This document shows, one piece after another, positions 53,298 to 61,879 of a stretch of DNA of 64,000 bases. Each line of letters begins with the position of its first letter. Within the stretch, counting starts at the first letter, position 1. Source of the DNA: HGM04593 sp045647745 (lineage in GTDB: Bacteria > Bacteroidota > Bacteroidia > Bacteroidales > Bacteroidaceae); contig JAZRMQ010000035.1 in assembly GCA_045647745.1 (NCBI GenBank), positions 1 to 64,000 on the forward strand, in the 5' to 3' direction. Below the pieces are notes generated by a model. The model did not search any database. It saw nothing but the letters and a program-made list of their open reading frames with translations, and was not told the origin of the DNA. The position numbers and the translations under genes were made by a program.

Positions 53298-54188
53298 TTA
53301 CTCTTCACTATCAAGATAGCGCTTTGCCAATGCGCCAAACTCTTCTATGCGACGGTCGCGAAGGAAAGGCCACCATTGACGCACTGTCTCGCTGCGTTTG
53401 AGGCTTATCTCAACAACGTCACATTGCTCTTGTTCGCCAAAATCCGCGATAAATTCGCCCTGCGGGCCGGCAACGAAACTATGCCCCCAGAATTGTATAC
53501 CATTGGTCATTCCTGATGGGTCGGGCTCGTGACCGCAACGGTTGACAGCAATAACCGGAAGGCCGTTGGCTACTGCGTGACCGCGCTGCACTGTTTGCCA
53601 AGCACCTAGCTGACGCGCCTTTTCCTCGGGGGTATCGCTGCTTTCCCATCCAATAGCTGTTGGATAGATTAGCAGGTCGGCACCACGCAATGCCATAAGT
53701 CGTGCGCCCTCGGGGTACCATTGATCCCAGCAGACCTGCACACCAAGCACGCCCAAAGATGTGCGAATGGGGCGGAAACCTAAATCACCGGGGGTAAAAT
53801 AGAATTTCTCGTAATAAGCAGGGTCGTCGGGGATGTGCATCTTACGATATTTTCCGGCAATGCCGCCGTCGCTATCAAAAACAACAGCAGTGTTGTGATA
53901 AAGTCCCTTGGCGCGTGCCTCGAAAAGTGAGGTCACAAGAACAACTTTACATTCTGCGGCCAATTTTCCATAGAACTCGGTCGATGGCCCCGGAATCGGC
54001 TCGGCGTAAGAGAAATTATCGGTAGACTCTACTTGGCAAAAATAGAGTGAGTTGTGCAACTCCTGAAGCACTACAAGCTGCGCTCCTTTTTTAGCAACCT
54101 CACGAACACAGGCTGCAAGCTTTAGTTTATTTGCCTCAACGTCGGCACCAATGCTTTGCTGTATTATTCCAACTTTTATAGTATCCAT
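53298..54188 (-). CDS. aguB: N-carbamoylputrescine amidohydrolase
   Basis: A nitrilase-superfamily enzyme of 296 residues that converts N-carbamoylputrescine to putrescine, CO2 and ammonia. The Glu-Lys-Cys triad is visible as Glu43 (VVLQELHNSLYF), Lys116 (GKYRKMHIPDD) and Cys153 (GVQVCWDQWYPEGARLMAL). It is the partner of agmatine deiminase encoded 28 bp upstream on the same strand. Together they make putrescine from agmatine. Confidence 0.94.
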   Translation of the reverse strand: MDTIKVGIIQQSIGADVEANKLKLAACVREVAKKGAQLVVLQELHNSLYFCQVESTDNFSYAEPIPGPSTEFYGKLAAECKVVLVTSLFEARAKGLYHNTAVVFDSDGGIAGKYRKMHIPDDPAYYEKFYFTPGDLGFRPIRTSLGVLGVQVCWDQWYPEGARLMALRGADLLIYPTAIGWESSDTPEEKARQLGAWQTVQRGHAVANGLPVIAVNRCGHEPDPSGMTNGIQFWGHSFVAGPQGEFIADFGEQEQCDVVEISLKRSETVRQWWPFLRDRRIEEFGALAKRYLDSEE

Positions 54189-54216
54189 ACAACTATATGT
54201 GATTGAGTTTTATAAC

Positions 54217-55254
54217 TTATTTACCTTTTGGATATTGCATTGTCACACAATGCAAAGAGCCGTGCTGTTTGATAAGAGCACGACAATCAACACCAACTAT
54301 CTCACGACCCGGAAATGCAGTTGCAAGCACCTCGGCTGCAAGAGCATCGTTTGCAGGCTGTGCATACGTGGGGTAGAGCACCGCGCCGTTGATAACAAGA
54401 AAATTGGCGTATGTGGCCGGCAAGCGCTCGCCATCCTCGTCGTAAATAGGCGCAGGAGAGGGCAGGGCTAACATTCGATAGGGCTCGCCTGCGGCTGTGC
54501 GCAGCTCTGCTATCTGTTTTTCCATCTCGCGCAAATCGGTGTATTGCTCGTCACTCTCATCGTTGCACTGCATATATACAATGGTATCGTTGGGTGCAAG
54601 GCGAGCGACGGTGTCTACGTGACCATCGGTGTCATCACCTATGAGATTTCCATAATCGAGCCAAAGTACACGCTCGGCGTGGAGCATATTGAGAAGGCAT
54701 TTTTCAATATCTTCTTTCTCCATTGGTTGGTTGCGGTGCGGTGCGAGCAGACACTGGCTTGTAGTGAGTATTGTACCCTTGCCGTCGCTCTCTATTGAGC
54801 CTCCTTCAAGCACAAAAGATGTGCAATCCTCATATTCACCCTTGACAACTCCTGCATCGTAGAGCTTGCTGTTGATGGCATTGTCGAGCGCAGCCTCGAA
54901 TTTGCGCCCCCAACCGTTGAAACAAAAATCGACATAATGTGGTACGTTGCTGCCTAACAGGGTTATAAATCCGTGGTCGCGCGCCCAAGTATCATTTGTA
55001 TCACACTCAAAGAATGTTATATTTGCTGTGGGCACATTGTTGCGTTTAAGTGTTGAACGCACCTTCTCCACATTGGGAGCTACAATGAGTAGATGCTCGC
55101 GCGAGCAAATGGTTGCAGCCAGCTGCACATAACAAGCCTCTACCTCGTCGAGCATATAATGCCAATCGGTATTTTCGTGTGGCCAAGTGAGCTGAACCAT
55201 TTGCTGCTCCTTCCACTCGGCCGGCATATATAGTTTTTGTCTTGTCTGTTCCAT
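54217..55254 (-). CDS. aguA: Agmatine deiminase
   Basis: A 345-residue guanidino-modifying enzyme that hydrolyses agmatine to N-carbamoylputrescine. Conserved parts are the N-terminal MPAEWKEQQMVQLTWPHENTDW, TWARDHGFITL, VLEGGSIESDGKGTILTT, GDDTDGHVDTVARL, and the catalytic Cys336 in GSLHCVTMQYP. The gene lies 28 bp before aguB and 2 bp after a DUF2148 gene, so all three are one transcript. Confidence 0.95.
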   Translation of the reverse strand: MEQTRQKLYMPAEWKEQQMVQLTWPHENTDWHYMLDEVEACYVQLAATICSREHLLIVAPNVEKVRSTLKRNNVPTANITFFECDTNDTWARDHGFITLLGSNVPHYVDFCFNGWGRKFEAALDNAINSKLYDAGVVKGEYEDCTSFVLEGGSIESDGKGTILTTSQCLLAPHRNQPMEKEDIEKCLLNMLHAERVLWLDYGNLIGDDTDGHVDTVARLAPNDTIVYMQCNDESDEQYTDLREMEKQIAELRTAAGEPYRMLALPSPAPIYDEDGERLPATYANFLVINGAVLYPTYAQPANDALAAEVLATAFPGREIVGVDCRALIKQHGSLHCVTMQYPKGK

Positions 55255-55256
55255 TA

Positions 55257-55787
55257 TTATACCTTGCGTTTACGGTCAAAGAAAGGATTTTTTGAGCTTG
55301 CGCTCACAGGAATGCCAATGATGTAGTTGCACTCCGGCATAAGCCCCATTTTTAGAGCTGCATAGCCCACAGAATACATAACGCGTGTATCGAGACGAAG
55401 ATCGGACGCTGTGGCGCAAGCTGAGCCGACTGCAATACCAACGTCGATAGTGTTCATTGCGCAGGGGACACCGGGGGTGCGTTCGCCGCAAGTTGGAAAG
55501 CCGCAATATCCGCAATTCAGACACATTGCCTCCTCGCGTGAGCCTATCAGCACAACAGCCTCGGCCGACTGTATATTATCGGCATCGCGCATAAGACCGC
55601 CGCGCCCCATCTCCTCGCCAATCTTATGAAGATAGTTGCTCAATGTTATAATATCCTCACCGGTTATCATCATAACCTCAATAATATCAACGCCTTTTGC
55701 CTTTGGAGCAGTGCGGGCGGCTGTCATCATCTGCTTTGCACACTCAATAACGTGTTCATTGCGAATATCCCTCTCGTTATATATCAT
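55257..55787 (-). CDS. DUF2148 ferredoxin-domain protein
   Basis: A 176-residue protein with a cysteine cluster C89-x2-C92-x2-C95-x4-C100 and Cys109 (MCLNCGYCGFPTCGERTPGVPC), expected to hold an Fe-S cluster. The rest matches the DUF2148 family (VIECAKQMMTAARTAPKAKGVD at the start, YIIGIPVSASSKNPFFDRK at the end). The function is unknown. It is the first gene before aguA-aguB with a 2-bp gap, but a polyamine role is not established. Confidence 0.85.
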   Translation of the reverse strand: MIYNERDIRNEHVIECAKQMMTAARTAPKAKGVDIIEVMMITGEDIITLSNYLHKIGEEMGRGGLMRDADNIQSAEAVVLIGSREEAMCLNCGYCGFPTCGERTPGVPCAMNTIDVGIAVGSACATASDLRLDTRVMYSVGYAALKMGLMPECNYIIGIPVSASSKNPFFDRKRKV

Positions 55788-55824
55788 AATGATTTTGTTA
55801 TATTATCGTATTTCATTCATTTTG

Positions 55825-55832
55825 CGAAGATA
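55825..55832 (-). promoter_or_regulatory. Candidate -7 element for the DUF2148-aguA-aguB operon
   Basis: On the minus strand TATCTTCG, the same variant as upstream of ettA, about 38 bp before the start codon. Confidence 0.4.
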
Positions 55833-55981
55833 CACATTATTTTATGAATTGAACTATTTGCTACCAACAAAATTCACTCATTGCTTGCTCTATTGCCACA
55901 TAAATGGAGTATTGGAGAATAAAAAGTTGATGTTTTTGTAAAAAAAAATAACCAATGAAAATTATTTATACAAAATTTATC

Positions 55982-55989
55982 TAAATTTG
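55982..55989 (+). promoter_or_regulatory. Candidate -7 element for the M16 protease gene
   Basis: TAAATTTG fits TAnnTTTG exactly, 60 bp before the ATG. No -33 TTTG is seen. Bases 55833-55981 hold no gene. Confidence 0.5.
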
Positions 55990-56049
55990 TGAATTGTATC
56001 GCTATTACACATCAGTGAATTGAATTATTTAATTAATAAATACGTGATT

Positions 56050-58866
56050 ATGAAAAAGTTTTTTATTTCGTTGGCGTTAGCGTTTGTAGCGCTCACCTCA
56101 TTCGGACAGACACAGTTGCCTGTCGACCCGAGTGTGAGAATAGGAAAGCTTGAAAATGGGCTTACCTATTATATTCGCCACAATGACAAGCCGGCACAAC
56201 GTGCCGAGTTTTATTTGGCAACAAATGTCGGTGCGTTCCAAGAGGAAGATGACCAAGATGGCCTTGCGCACTTTCTTGAACATATGTGTTTCAATGGTAC
56301 TAAGAATTTCCCCGACAAGAAGTTGCTGGAGTATCTACAAAGTATAGGTGCTGAGTTCGGTATCAACATCAATGCATCAACAGGCTTTGAGCAGACACAA
56401 TATATGCTCAACAATATCCCCATCACTCGAGAAGGGATTATTGACTCGTGCTTGCTTGTGTTGCACGACTATGCACACTATGTAACTTGCGACCCCGAGG
56501 AAATTGATGCCGAGCGTGGCGTGATTCTGGAGGAGCGCCGTTCACGTCGCGATGCCAACTGGAGAACTTTCGAGCGCCTGTTGCCTTACTATTTTGGCGA
56601 CACCAAGATGGCGCGTCGCACACTTATCGGTGGCGAAGAGCAGCTAAAGACTTTTAAATATGAGAGCCTTACAAATTTCTATCGTAAATGGTACAACCCT
56701 GATATGCAGGCGGTTGTAGTAGTTGGCGACTTTGACGTTGATATGATGGAGCAAAAGATTAAAGAGAGATTTAGTTCTATACCAGCCCCCGAGGTTCCTA
56801 CAGTAAAGCCCGTTATCCCTATACCCGGAAACAGCGAGCCGGTTGTAGCTATAATCACCGACCCCGAGACAACAAACTCCTCTATCCAAATTCTTTGGAG
56901 AAGCGCTGCTTTGCCAAAAGAGTTTGCTTCGACAGATATTGCTTTTACAACTGATATTATCAAGGGTATTATCAGCGATGTATTCCGTGAGCGTATGGAG
57001 GCTGTCACAGCCTCTTCGACAGCGCCTTTCCTAGGCGGTAGCTTAGGCGTTTCATCGCTTGTAGAGGGCACTGATGCTGTTATGGCAGAGGTCTCTTTCA
57101 AAGACGGAGAGCACCAAAAGGCTCTTGAAGCATTTTATGCCGAGATTGAGAGAATGAAGCGATACGGCATCACCGAGAGCGAGCTTGAGCGTGCAAAAAC
57201 CGAATTTATCAGCAGTGCCGAAAGAGGCGTAGAGTCTGCTCCCACACGCAAGAACCCAGCCTTTGTATATCCTATACTTGGTCACTTCTTTAACAATCAC
57301 TATCTGCTTGCTCCCGAGGTTGAGCTAGAGTTGGTAAAGGCTGTGTGCAGTCAGCTGCCAGCAATGCTGTTCCAACAGATTTTGTCACAATTGATTACAG
57401 AAGAGAATATTCTTGTTGCATATACAGCTCCCGAGCGCGAAGGCTTAGCACACCCGACCGAGGCCGACTTGCTTGCTATTATTAATAAGGTTAAAAACGC
57501 AGAGATTGCAGCTCCTGTTGAGGAGAATGCAAACGAGCCTTTGCTTAATGCAGATGCCATCAAGCCCGGAAAGATTAAAAAGGAGAAAGAGGGCGCTTAT
57601 GGTTCAACAGAGTGGACTCTTAGCAATGGGGTAAAGGTTGTTTATCTGCCAACAGCACACAAAAACGACGAGGTGCGTGTGAAGCTTGTGATGAATGGTG
57701 GTCGCTCACTCATTGAGACAGCCGAACTGCCTTCGTTCGATGATAATATCTGGGCTTTGTATAACCAAAATCGCGGTGTTTCAAAGTTTAACAGCGTGCA
57801 GCTAAGAAAGCTCCTCACAGGAAAGAGTGTCAGCTGCAACACCTACATTGAAAAGACACGCCACGGAATAGACATTGTGTCTATGCCTAAGGACCTTGAA
57901 ACTGCAATGCAGTTGCTCTATCTGAATATCACCGAACCACGCTACGACAGCGAGGAGTTCCAGATTGGCATTAATCAAATAAAGGCTATCCTTCCCAACC
58001 TTGAAAAGTTGCCACAGTTGCAGTTGCAAAAGCTTATTGTGGAGACATTATATGGTGGCAATGAGCGTATGTTTGTTATAAACGGTGATATTGTTGAAAA
58101 GGCAAACATTAACGACATTGAGAAAGCAAGCAGAAGATTGTTTGGCAAAGTTGCCGGTGCAACAGTATATATTGTAGGTAACGTAGATGCCGAGACAATA
58201 AAGCCTCTTGTTACAAAGTATATTGCTTCGCTGCCCGGTGGCAAGAAGTGTAGTAAATTCATCGACCGCAACGAGGATATTGTCAAGGGTAGAATTATAA
58301 AAGAGGAGGCTATCCCGATGGAGACTCCAAAGAGCACTGTTTTGCAGGTGTACACAGCAGATATTCCTTATAGCATAAAGAACGATGTGCTGCTGAACAT
58401 TGCAAAGCTCTATTTGGATATGGTTTATGTTGAGACTCTGCGCGAGGGCGAGGGTGGAACATATGGTGCCGGAGTTGCTGCGGTAACTAGTCGCGAGCCA
58501 AAGGATATTGCAATTCTTCAGGTGGTATTTGAGACAAACCCCGAGAGTGCCGAAAAGCTTTCTAAGCTTGCCATTGAGGGCGTGCAGAAGATTGTTAAAG
58601 AGGGAATTCCTGCCGATAAGTTCGATATGATTATCAAGAATATCCAGAAGAATATTCCTCAGGATAGAATAAGCAATCAATATTGGGGCAGCGCTCTTCA
58701 AAAGTATGTTGAATTTGGCGACAAATACGATAGCGAATACGAGGAGGCTGTGAAGACTGCAACTCCCGAGGCTGTTGTTGATATTGTAAAAAGATTGCTC
58801 AATGCCGACAACGCATCTGCCGAAGCTGAGAATTTTATACAGCTGATAACATCCCCCGAGAAGTAA
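56050..58866 (+). CDS. M16-family zinc metalloprotease, secreted
   Basis: A 938-residue pitrilysin-type protease. The start at 56050 gives a clean signal peptide (MKKFFISLALAFVALTSFGQ). The active domain has the inverted zinc motif HFLEHMCFNG (HxxEH) and the distal Glu in EIDAERGVILEERRSRRD. The second half is a related but inactive M16 domain (LSNGVKVVYLPTAHKNDEV, with a C-terminal GGTYGAGVAAVTSREP). This two-domain chain fits the periplasmic Bacteroidetes members. It is monocistronic with a strong terminator. Confidence 0.93.
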   Translation: MKKFFISLALAFVALTSFGQTQLPVDPSVRIGKLENGLTYYIRHNDKPAQRAEFYLATNVGAFQEEDDQDGLAHFLEHMCFNGTKNFPDKKLLEYLQSIGAEFGININASTGFEQTQYMLNNIPITREGIIDSCLLVLHDYAHYVTCDPEEIDAERGVILEERRSRRDANWRTFERLLPYYFGDTKMARRTLIGGEEQLKTFKYESLTNFYRKWYNPDMQAVVVVGDFDVDMMEQKIKERFSSIPAPEVPTVKPVIPIPGNSEPVVAIITDPETTNSSIQILWRSAALPKEFASTDIAFTTDIIKGIISDVFRERMEAVTASSTAPFLGGSLGVSSLVEGTDAVMAEVSFKDGEHQKALEAFYAEIERMKRYGITESELERAKTEFISSAERGVESAPTRKNPAFVYPILGHFFNNHYLLAPEVELELVKAVCSQLPAMLFQQILSQLITEENILVAYTAPEREGLAHPTEADLLAIINKVKNAEIAAPVEENANEPLLNADAIKPGKIKKEKEGAYGSTEWTLSNGVKVVYLPTAHKNDEVRVKLVMNGGRSLIETAELPSFDDNIWALYNQNRGVSKFNSVQLRKLLTGKSVSCNTYIEKTRHGIDIVSMPKDLETAMQLLYLNITEPRYDSEEFQIGINQIKAILPNLEKLPQLQLQKLIVETLYGGNERMFVINGDIVEKANINDIEKASRRLFGKVAGATVYIVGNVDAETIKPLVTKYIASLPGGKKCSKFIDRNEDIVKGRIIKEEAIPMETPKSTVLQVYTADIPYSIKNDVLLNIAKLYLDMVYVETLREGEGGTYGAGVAAVTSREPKDIAILQVVFETNPESAEKLSKLAIEGVQKIVKEGIPADKFDMIIKNIQKNIPQDRISNQYWGSALQKYVEFGDKYDSEYEEAVKTATPEAVVDIVKRLLNADNASAEAENFIQLITSPEK

Positions 58867-58891
58867 TATTCGTATTTCTTTATAAAAAACT

Positions 58892-58925
58892 AAAGCCAAC
58901 CAAACAGTGTTTGGTTGGCTTTTTT
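58892..58925 (+). terminator. Terminator of the M16 gene
   Basis: A perfect 14-bp stem (58892-58905 with 58909-58922) flows directly into TTTTTT. Confidence 0.95.
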
Positions 58926-59010
58926 AAAGCATATTTTTTCATTTTCACCATTTAACCCCGACAAAACAGAATACACATTGTTCTTATTTTTATATTAGCC
59001 GAGCTTTTTG

Positions 59011-59018
59011 TAACTTTG
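59011..59018 (+). promoter_or_regulatory. Candidate -7 element for the cardiolipin synthase-like gene
   Basis: TAACTTTG fits the consensus, followed by CAG, 19 bp before the ATG. It implies a very short leader. Confidence 0.55.
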
Positions 59019-59037
59019 CAGTCCTTTGCTGAAAAAG

Positions 59038-60291
59038 ATGAAACGCGGAATTTACATATTACTTATAATTGTTGCAGCATTGACAACCTCTTGCCGCAGC
59101 AGTTTTATAACCATTGAACGAGACAATTTTGAGCGTTCCGATTCGGCGTTTGTGCAGTATCTGAAAGGGGAGGGGGTACCATACACCACAAATAATGATG
59201 TGGTAATTCTGAATGGTGCTCACATAAAATTTGATTCTCTCTTCAATGATATACGAGCTGCAAAGCACCACATTCATTTGGAGTATTTTAATTTTCGCAA
59301 CGACTCTATAAACAAAATTCTCCTTGAGTTACTGGCCCAAAAGGCTCAGGAGGGAGTAGAGGTGCGTGCTTTATTTGATGCCTTTGGAAATTTATCAAAT
59401 AACAAGCCTTTAAAAAAGAAAGACCTCAGAGCAATCAGAAATAGCGGTATTCAGATTGAGAAATTTGACCCTTTGAATTTTCCTTGGGTCAATCATCTGC
59501 TTGCACGCGACCATCGTAAAATTGTAATTATCGATGGCAAAAAGGCTTATATCGGCGGTGTAAACGTTGCCGATTATTATCTGCAAGGTATTGAGGGGGT
59601 TGGCGAATGGCGTGATATGCACTCAAAGGTTGAGGGTGAGGCTGTCAATGAATTGCAAAAAATATTCCTCGATATGTGGTGCGAGGAGACAGGGGAACGC
59701 ATTGATGGCAAAGAGTACTATCCACAACACGACAAAGAGGGTGGAGCAGATATTGCCGTTGTTGACCGTTGGCCCCATAAGACTCCGGCACGAATGCGCG
59801 ATGCTTACGCTAATGCCATAAACTCGGCTAAAGACAGTATCACCATCATCAGCCCCTATTTTGTGCCTATACGTAACGTGCGCAAAGCCATTGAAAAGGC
59901 TATCGATGATAGTGTAAAGGTTACAATACTTCTATCCGAAAAGGGCGATTTGCCTATGATTCCCGATGGGGTGTGGCGCGTGGCATATAAACTGATGAAG
60001 CGTGGAGCTGATGTATATATGTACACCGGTGGCTTCAACCACTCAAAAGTGATGTGTGTAGATGGCAGTTTCTGCACAATAGGCTCTGCGAATTTGAATA
60101 GCCGAAGCCTGATATATGATTATGAGACCAATATATTTGTCTTTAGCAAGGAGGAGACCGACGAACTACAACACTATATTGACCTTGATAAACAGAAAAG
60201 CTACAAACTGACAAAAGAGATATATAAAAAACGCTCTTGGTGGCATCGTTTTTGTGGTTGGTTGGTCTCTCTGGTCACGCCGTTGATATAA
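59038..60291 (+). CDS. Cardiolipin synthase-like phospholipase D protein
   Basis: A 417-residue protein with two PLD (HKD) motifs: ARDHRKIVIIDGKKAYIGGVN and FNHSKVMCVDGSFCTIGSANLNSRS. Family members transfer phosphatidyl groups to make cardiolipin. The start is ATG 59038; a TTG four codons upstream is less likely. The N-terminus (MKRGIYILLIIVAALTTSC) looks like a lipoprotein signal with Cys19 rather than the two TM helices of ClsA, so the enzyme may be lipid-anchored outside the cytoplasm. The C-terminus is a short hydrophobic stretch. Confidence 0.87.
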   Translation: MKRGIYILLIIVAALTTSCRSSFITIERDNFERSDSAFVQYLKGEGVPYTTNNDVVILNGAHIKFDSLFNDIRAAKHHIHLEYFNFRNDSINKILLELLAQKAQEGVEVRALFDAFGNLSNNKPLKKKDLRAIRNSGIQIEKFDPLNFPWVNHLLARDHRKIVIIDGKKAYIGGVNVADYYLQGIEGVGEWRDMHSKVEGEAVNELQKIFLDMWCEETGERIDGKEYYPQHDKEGGADIAVVDRWPHKTPARMRDAYANAINSAKDSITIISPYFVPIRNVRKAIEKAIDDSVKVTILLSEKGDLPMIPDGVWRVAYKLMKRGADVYMYTGGFNHSKVMCVDGSFCTIGSANLNSRSLIYDYETNIFVFSKEETDELQHYIDLDKQKSYKLTKEIYKKRSWWHRFCGWLVSLVTPLI

Positions 60292-60303
60292 GTTTGTGCG
60301 TTA

Positions 60304-60987
60304 TTATCCTACGCCAAGATTGTCATTCTCGATAAGCACCTCTACTTGTCTGTCATCTTTCAGTGAAGGGTAGAGCTCTTTCAAAAACCAAGCAACCAAC
60401 TTTTCATCTCTTTTAACAGCAGTGCTGTTGTTGCAGAAAAGATTTACACTAAAGTATTCAAAATATTTTTTTGCAATTGCAATGTCGTTTATAATCCTCT
60501 CCTTGCTATCGTCGGTGGTGCAACAAAGGAGACAGACTCCCTTAAAGTATTTTGCAACATCCTCGGCTTTTACATTGGCCGGAACGCCCTTGTTCCAACT
60601 TGAGCGCAGGGTGGGGGCAAAGCTTTCTATTCCACAACGAAATTTCACTTCTGCCGGTGCAAAGAGCTTTGCAAAATCGGCAAGACGATGGCGATACATA
60701 TAATGAGCCTCGAACCAGATGGTTTTTATTCCCTTGGCACGGACAACTTCTTTTATCATCTCTATTGTTTCGCTATCAAGTTCCATTGCCGAACCGGAAT
60801 TTATTATGTCAACAACGCCATATTCGCCGGTAACACGCTCTAGGACTTTGCGGTTCACCTCGAAAGGGGTATTGCTCGCATCGCTGTGGTAATCGCAAAA
60901 GGTACATTTTGCCCATCGACAGCCTGTTCCCTGCAATAGCAAAAATTCACGAGGGAATTTGCGGGTAATCAAAGAGTAGCGTTGCAT
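60304..60987 (-). CDS. Radical SAM protein, possible queuine-salvage enzyme
   Basis: A 227-residue protein. The start is ATG 60987 rather than an in-frame GTG four codons upstream inside the transporter gene; the gap is then 1 bp. The cluster motif is C23-x4-C28-x2-C31 (GTGCRWAKCTFCDYHSD), one residue longer than the canonical spacing. A short TIM-like half-barrel follows (DIINSGSAMELD, KTIWFEAHYMYR, VKFRCGIESF). No SPASM or TRAM domain is present. Coupling to a queuosine-precursor transporter suggests queuosine salvage, as known for the radical SAM queuine lyase QueL. The identity is an inference from context. Confidence 0.75.
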   Translation of the reverse strand: MQRYSLITRKFPREFLLLQGTGCRWAKCTFCDYHSDASNTPFEVNRKVLERVTGEYGVVDIINSGSAMELDSETIEMIKEVVRAKGIKTIWFEAHYMYRHRLADFAKLFAPAEVKFRCGIESFAPTLRSSWNKGVPANVKAEDVAKYFKGVCLLCCTTDDSKERIINDIAIAKKYFEYFSVNLFCNNSTAVKRDEKLVAWFLKELYPSLKDDRQVEVLIENDNLGVG

Positions 60988-60988
60988 T

Positions 60989-61660
60989 TTATCTTCCACG
61001 GAAAAAACGTTTTATGCCATAGATAGCTGCGTAGGCCATTGGGGTGCCGAACAAAACTTCTATCGCTAGCTTTGAAAAATATTGAAAAATAATCATCATC
61101 AAAAGGTCGCGAGCCGATACTACGCCGCCAAAAGCAATGAGCACGAATGGCAATGAATCAAAAATGTAAGCAATGGCCGAGCTTCCAATTGTGCGCACCC
61201 AAAGATGGCGACCACGTGTCTTTAGCTTTATTTTCTCCATAAACCAAGCATTTGAGAGCTCGCCAAGCAAAAAACCCACCAAGGAGGCTAGAACAATGCG
61301 TGGAACGTGTGAAAAGATTGTATTATACGCAGCTTCACTCTCGGCAAGATAATCTGGCGAGGGCATCCATACGCCTATCTGCGTACACACCACAAGCAGG
61401 ATGTTGCATAGTAACGTGAGCAGAACTACTTTGCGCGCAGTCCTGTAGCCCCACACCTCGGTGAGAACGTCACCAAGCATATAAGCAAAAGGAAAAGTGA
61501 TTGTGCCTGCATCAAAATAGAAGAGATTAAACAAACCGACCACTTTTACAGCCATAATGTTTGACACTAAATACAGCGTAACAAATAGTGCAGTGACAAC
61601 CATTAATGCAGTTTGGTTGCTGTTTCGGTTTTTTAAAGGGTTGTCCGATACCTTGTCCAT
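60989..61660 (-). CDS. Queuosine precursor transporter (YhhQ family)
   Basis: A 223-residue integral membrane protein with about six TM helices. The YhhQ (DUF165) hallmark FPFAYMLGDVLTEVWGYRTARKVV and the later GELSNAWFMEKIKLKTRGRHLWVRTIGSSAIAYIFDSLPFV are present. The family imports 7-deazaguanine precursors such as preQ0, preQ1 or queuine. It lies 20 bp after the tRNA-Arg terminator and 1 bp before the radical SAM gene. No queCDE or tgt gene is in view. Confidence 0.93.
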   Translation of the reverse strand: MDKVSDNPLKNRNSNQTALMVVTALFVTLYLVSNIMAVKVVGLFNLFYFDAGTITFPFAYMLGDVLTEVWGYRTARKVVLLTLLCNILLVVCTQIGVWMPSPDYLAESEAAYNTIFSHVPRIVLASLVGFLLGELSNAWFMEKIKLKTRGRHLWVRTIGSSAIAYIFDSLPFVLIAFGGVVSARDLLMMIIFQYFSKLAIEVLFGTPMAYAAIYGIKRFFRGR

Positions 61661-61679
61661 AATTTTAATTTTTATTCAT

Positions 61680-61704
61680 AAAAAAAGGAGTTCCTTAGAA
61701 CTCC
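61680..61704 (-). terminator. Terminator of tRNA-Arg
   Basis: On the minus strand GGAGTTC (61704-61698), loop TAAG, GAACTCC (61693-61687), then TTTTTTT. It begins 5 nt after the tRNA. Confidence 0.93.
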
Positions 61705-61708
61705 TTTG

Positions 61709-61782
61709 TGACCTCGACAGGATTCAAACCTGTAACCTTTTGATCCGTAGTCAAATGCTCTATTCAGTTGAGCTACGAGGCC
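61709..61782 (-). tRNA. tRNA-Arg (anticodon ACG)
   Basis: On the minus strand, the acceptor GGCCTCG pairs with CGAGGTC (one G-T pair). The D arm is GCTC...GAGC, the anticodon stem TTTGA/TCAAA holds loop CTACGGA with anticodon ACG, and the T arm is ACAGG-TTTGAAT-CCTGT. The discriminator is A, and the 3' CCA is not encoded. A34 should be deaminated to inosine so that CGU, CGC and CGA are read. Confidence 0.95.
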
Positions 61783-61812
61783 GTTGTTGTCATTGTTTCC
61801 GTTTGACGAGTG

Positions 61813-61843
61813 CAAAGGTACTGCTTTTTTTTATACCTGCAAA
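61813..61843 (-). promoter_or_regulatory. Promoter of tRNA-Arg
   Basis: On the minus strand TTTG (61843-61840), 19 bp, TACCTTTG (61820-61813). Both boxes and the spacing match the consensus exactly; the tRNA 5' end is 31 bp downstream. Confidence 0.85.
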
Positions 61844-61879
61844 TTTTTCCACAACTTTTTTTCAAAAAAAATGTTTTTT

